Made by a program: the position numbers and the translations under genes
From: Litoribacter ruber
GTDB taxonomy: Bacteria > Bacteroidota > Bacteroidia > Cytophagales > Cyclobacteriaceae
NCBI RefSeq assembly: GCF_018500185.1
Contig: NZ_JAHBGI010000005.1
Span: forward strand, 308,846-370,980
Reading direction: 5' to 3'
DNA length: 62,135 nt
Shown here: one piece after another, positions 60,395 through 62,135 of the stretch
Layout: each line of letters begins with the position of its first letter
Numbering within the stretch: position 1 is the first letter of the stretch
Notes under the pieces: generated by a model
Told to the model about the DNA's origin: nothing
Databases searched by the model: none
Seen by the model: only the letters and a program-made list of their open reading frames with translations

Positions 60395-60808
60395 TCACTT
60401 TTGCAACATATACCGAATCACATCGGTAGTAGTCACTATGCCGTAAAGCTCCCCATCATCCACCACAGGTAGGGCATGGAAATCTTCGCTCGTAAATATC
60501 TTGGCAACTTCCTCAACTGTCTGGGATTTACTCACAACCCTAGGTTTGGATGACATCACCTGGGGCACGGTCAGCATATCCAAAATGGTATCGTCAGCAT
60601 CCTCCTGATTATCCATCAACACTCCGAAAGTCAACCTGTTTATATCAGTCCGGCTTATTATTCCCACTATCCTATTCCCGTTGATTACAGGGAGATGTCT
60701 GATTTTATGCTTTCGCAACAGGGACACTGCCTCTTTTAAAGATGCCTTCTCATCCAAGGTGATCACCTGTGCAGTCATTATCTCCGCAACCGTCTCTTTC
60801 ATATCCAT
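60395..60808 (-). CDS. Two-CBS-domain protein
   Basis: The 137-residue protein consists of two CBS motifs: MTAQVITLDEKASLKEAVSLL with HLPVINGNRIVGIISRTD, and MSSKPRVVSKSQTVEEV with HALPVVDDGELYGIVTTTD. CBS pairs bind adenosine nucleotides and control linked proteins; here the protein stands alone, as in many stress-associated bacterial CBS proteins. A 14-bp palindrome about 55 bases upstream may be an operator. It sits between the two UXS copies on the opposite strand. Confidence 0.88.
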   Translation of the reverse strand: MDMKETVAEIMTAQVITLDEKASLKEAVSLLRKHKIRHLPVINGNRIVGIISRTDINRLTFGVLMDNQEDADDTILDMLTVPQVMSSKPRVVSKSQTVEEVAKIFTSEDFHALPVVDDGELYGIVTTTDVIRYMLQK

Positions 60809-60862
60809 AACCCTATGATTTTTAACACCCTACAAAGATACAGAATTTCCACCTTTAAAAAG

Positions 60863-60876
60863 CTGACCTAGGTCAG
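60863..60876. promoter_or_regulatory. Palindromic operator-like site upstream of the CBS-domain gene
   Basis: CTGACCTAGGTCAG is a perfect 14-bp palindrome with no loop, 55 bases from the CBS start and 150 from the second UXS gene. It could bind a dimeric regulator acting on either. No regulator is encoded nearby. Confidence 0.35.
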
Positions 60877-61025
60877 GTGGGGGGATGATTCGAACATATA
60901 AATGGAAGCTTTCAGCGAAGTAAAAACCCCTTCTATAGATTTATTTAAAAAATCCCATCAAATCTTCATTTTTTTGAAGTATAAAACAGCATTCATAAAT
61001 TTTTAATCCTTAAAAAAATCTGATT

Positions 61026-62015
61026 ATGAAAAGAGTATTGGTAAGCGGAGGTTCAGGCTTTTTAGGATCACACCTTTGTGAAAAATTGCTAAACGAGGGG
61101 AACGAGGTGCTTTGTGTTGACAATCTTTTTACTGGAAGGAAAGACAACATTCACCATTTACTGGATCATAAGAATTTTGAATTCATGAGGCACGATATCA
61201 CTTTTCCCTTATATGTGGAAGTTGATGAAATTTATAATTTAGCATGTCCGGCAAGCCCGGTCCACTATCAGTTCGACCCGGTTCAGACTATAAAAACAAG
61301 CGTTCTCGGTGCCATAAACATGCTGGGCCTTGCCAAAAGACTTAAGGTAAAAATCTTACAGGCCAGCACTTCCGAGATTTATGGGGACCCGGAGGTCCAT
61401 CCGCAGCCAGAAAATTACAAGGGCTGTGTTAACACCATCGGGATAAGGGCCTGCTATGACGAAGGAAAAAGATGTGCGGAGACATTATTCTTTGATTACA
61501 ACAGACAGCACAAACTCACCATCAAGGTGATGCGCATATTCAATACCTACGGCCCCCGAATGCATCCGAATGACGGCAGAGTTGTCAGCAATTTCATCAT
61601 ACAGGCGCTAATGGGAAGGGATATCACCATCTTCGGGACTGGCCAGCAAACCAGAAGCTTCTGTTACGTGGATGATAACATTGAAGGAATGTATAAGCTT
61701 ATGAACTCCAGAGATGGATTTGCAGGCCCTGTTAATATCGGAAACCCCTGTGAATTCACCATGCTTGATCTGGCTGAAAAAATCATAGACTTAACTGGAA
61801 GCAACAGCAAGCTTGTATTTATGCCGTTACCTCAAGATGATCCCATGCAGAGGAAGCCATGCATTGAACTGGCTAAGAAAGAATTAAACTGGGAGCCAAA
61901 AATCAATATTGATGAAGGACTTATTAAGACAGTAAGCTATTTTGAAAGGATATTATCCAAGAATAAAATAATAATTAATGACTCCTATCAAACAGAATTG
62001 ATAAAGCAAGCTTGA
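61026..62015 (+). CDS. UDP-glucuronate decarboxylase, copy 2
   Basis: The 329-residue protein has the same motifs as copy 1: [15 protein letters not shown], the Y-D-E-G-K catalytic pair in ACYDEGKRC, and [20 protein letters not shown]. It aligns gaplessly with copy 1 over about 315 residues, with scattered substitutions, and adds a ten-residue C-terminal tail rich in N and Q. Codon choice is visibly more AT-rich than in copy 1, so the copies are not a recent duplication converted by recombination. Both probably make UDP-xylose, perhaps under different control. Confidence 0.92.
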   Translation: MKRVLVSGGSGFLGSHLCEKLLNEGNEVLCVDNLFTGRKDNIHHLLDHKNFEFMRHDITFPLYVEVDEIYNLACPASPVHYQFDPVQTIKTSVLGAINMLGLAKRLKVKILQASTSEIYGDPEVHPQPENYKGCVNTIGIRACYDEGKRCAETLFFDYNRQHKLTIKVMRIFNTYGPRMHPNDGRVVSNFIIQALMGRDITIFGTGQQTRSFCYVDDNIEGMYKLMNSRDGFAGPVNIGNPCEFTMLDLAEKIIDLTGSNSKLVFMPLPQDDPMQRKPCIELAKKELNWEPKINIDEGLIKTVSYFERILSKNKIIINDSYQTELIKQA

Positions 62016-62054
62016 AACAACTTCCTTCTGTGGGAAAAAGTCTATTTTTTTCAT

Positions 62055-62083
62055 GGTCACCAAGGCCAGAAGTCTTGGTGACC
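62055..62083. other. Hairpin downstream of the second UXS gene
   Basis: GGTCACCAAG at 62055-62064 pairs perfectly with 62074-62083 around a 9-base loop. It follows the UXS stop by about 40 bases but lacks a T-run, so it may be a transcript-end stem rather than a canonical terminator. The last 50 bases of the window hold a second small stem and no gene I can support. Confidence 0.45.
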
Positions 62084-62135
62084 TAAACGGACCGGGATTC
62101 GAATGCCGCAAAATGGCGGCACAGGCTCTACGACC

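Noticed and set aside
62084-62135. tRNA-like end of the window, with GGGATTCGAAT resembling a T-arm on the minus strand
   Set aside because: The T-stem would contain an A-C mismatch, and the only clear further stem (TGCCGC/GCGGCA) does not give a cloverleaf; the window ends before more could be judged.

Overview
The window comes from a Bacteroidota chromosome, most likely order Cytophagales and near Cyclobacteriaceae. Supporting signs are a SusC/SusD pair, many lipoproteins whose lipobox ends in S/A/G-C, secreted glycoside hydrolases, DUF4221, DUF6266 and DUF885 proteins, and -7 boxes of the form TAnnTTTG. The lineage is an inference from gene content, since no rRNA or complete marker gene is present. 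I see no CRISPR array, intact insertion sequence, rRNA or convincing tRNA.

Layout. (1) 1-2171 is an eroded accessory strip. It holds the 3' end of a probable AbiEii-type toxin gene, a 5'-truncated acetolactate decarboxylase, an NmrA-like gene cut after about 66 codons and joined tail-to-tail to the start of a secreted-protein gene, and a 28-codon remnant of an Abi-like abortive-infection gene. (2) 2172-6705 has a DUF6266-type gene pair, a DUF4221 lipoprotein and a glnK-amt ammonium operon. (3) 6812-16877, on the minus strand, is a glycan-degradation cluster: GH29 fucosidase, GH92 mannosidase, GH3 glycosidase, GH20 hexosaminidase and a sodium:solute symporter. The first three genes are linked by 4-bp overlaps, and no SusC/SusD pair is adjacent. 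(4) 17007-28789 is mixed: RibD-like reductase, GH13 amylase lipoprotein, M20 peptidase, cyclase-family lipoprotein, cold-shock protein, a frameshifted DUF2306 gene, DUF885 protein, MBL-fold hydrolase and SH3-domain protein. (5) 28930-35796 is a SusC/SusD/PepSY transport operon divergent from an AraC-family regulator, with an iron-box-like palindrome in the promoter. (6) 36131-45808 carries an unusual quinone-type dihydroorotate dehydrogenase, a four-cysteine uracil-DNA glycosylase, a three-gene pntAa-pntAb-pntB transhydrogenase operon and a stand-alone DnaB-like ATPase. (7) 45886-58114 has a GH32 fructanase, an M20 peptidase, small enzymes, three tandem paralogous lipoproteins, a HAD hydrolase, a second DUF885 protein and an exported Gfo/Idh/MocA protein. 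(8) 58285-62015 has two near-identical UDP-glucuronate decarboxylase genes flanking a glycosyltransferase and a CBS-domain gene.

The least expected structure lies between the genes. At nine places there are short arrays with strict 7-bp (once 8-bp) periodicity. They fall into a GAC-core family and a GTACNNN family. Units vary in sequence but keep the period, and some arrays form perfect palindromes. Other intergenic spacers hold longer dispersed motifs. Functional statements come from motifs and family knowledge read by eye; no database search was run.
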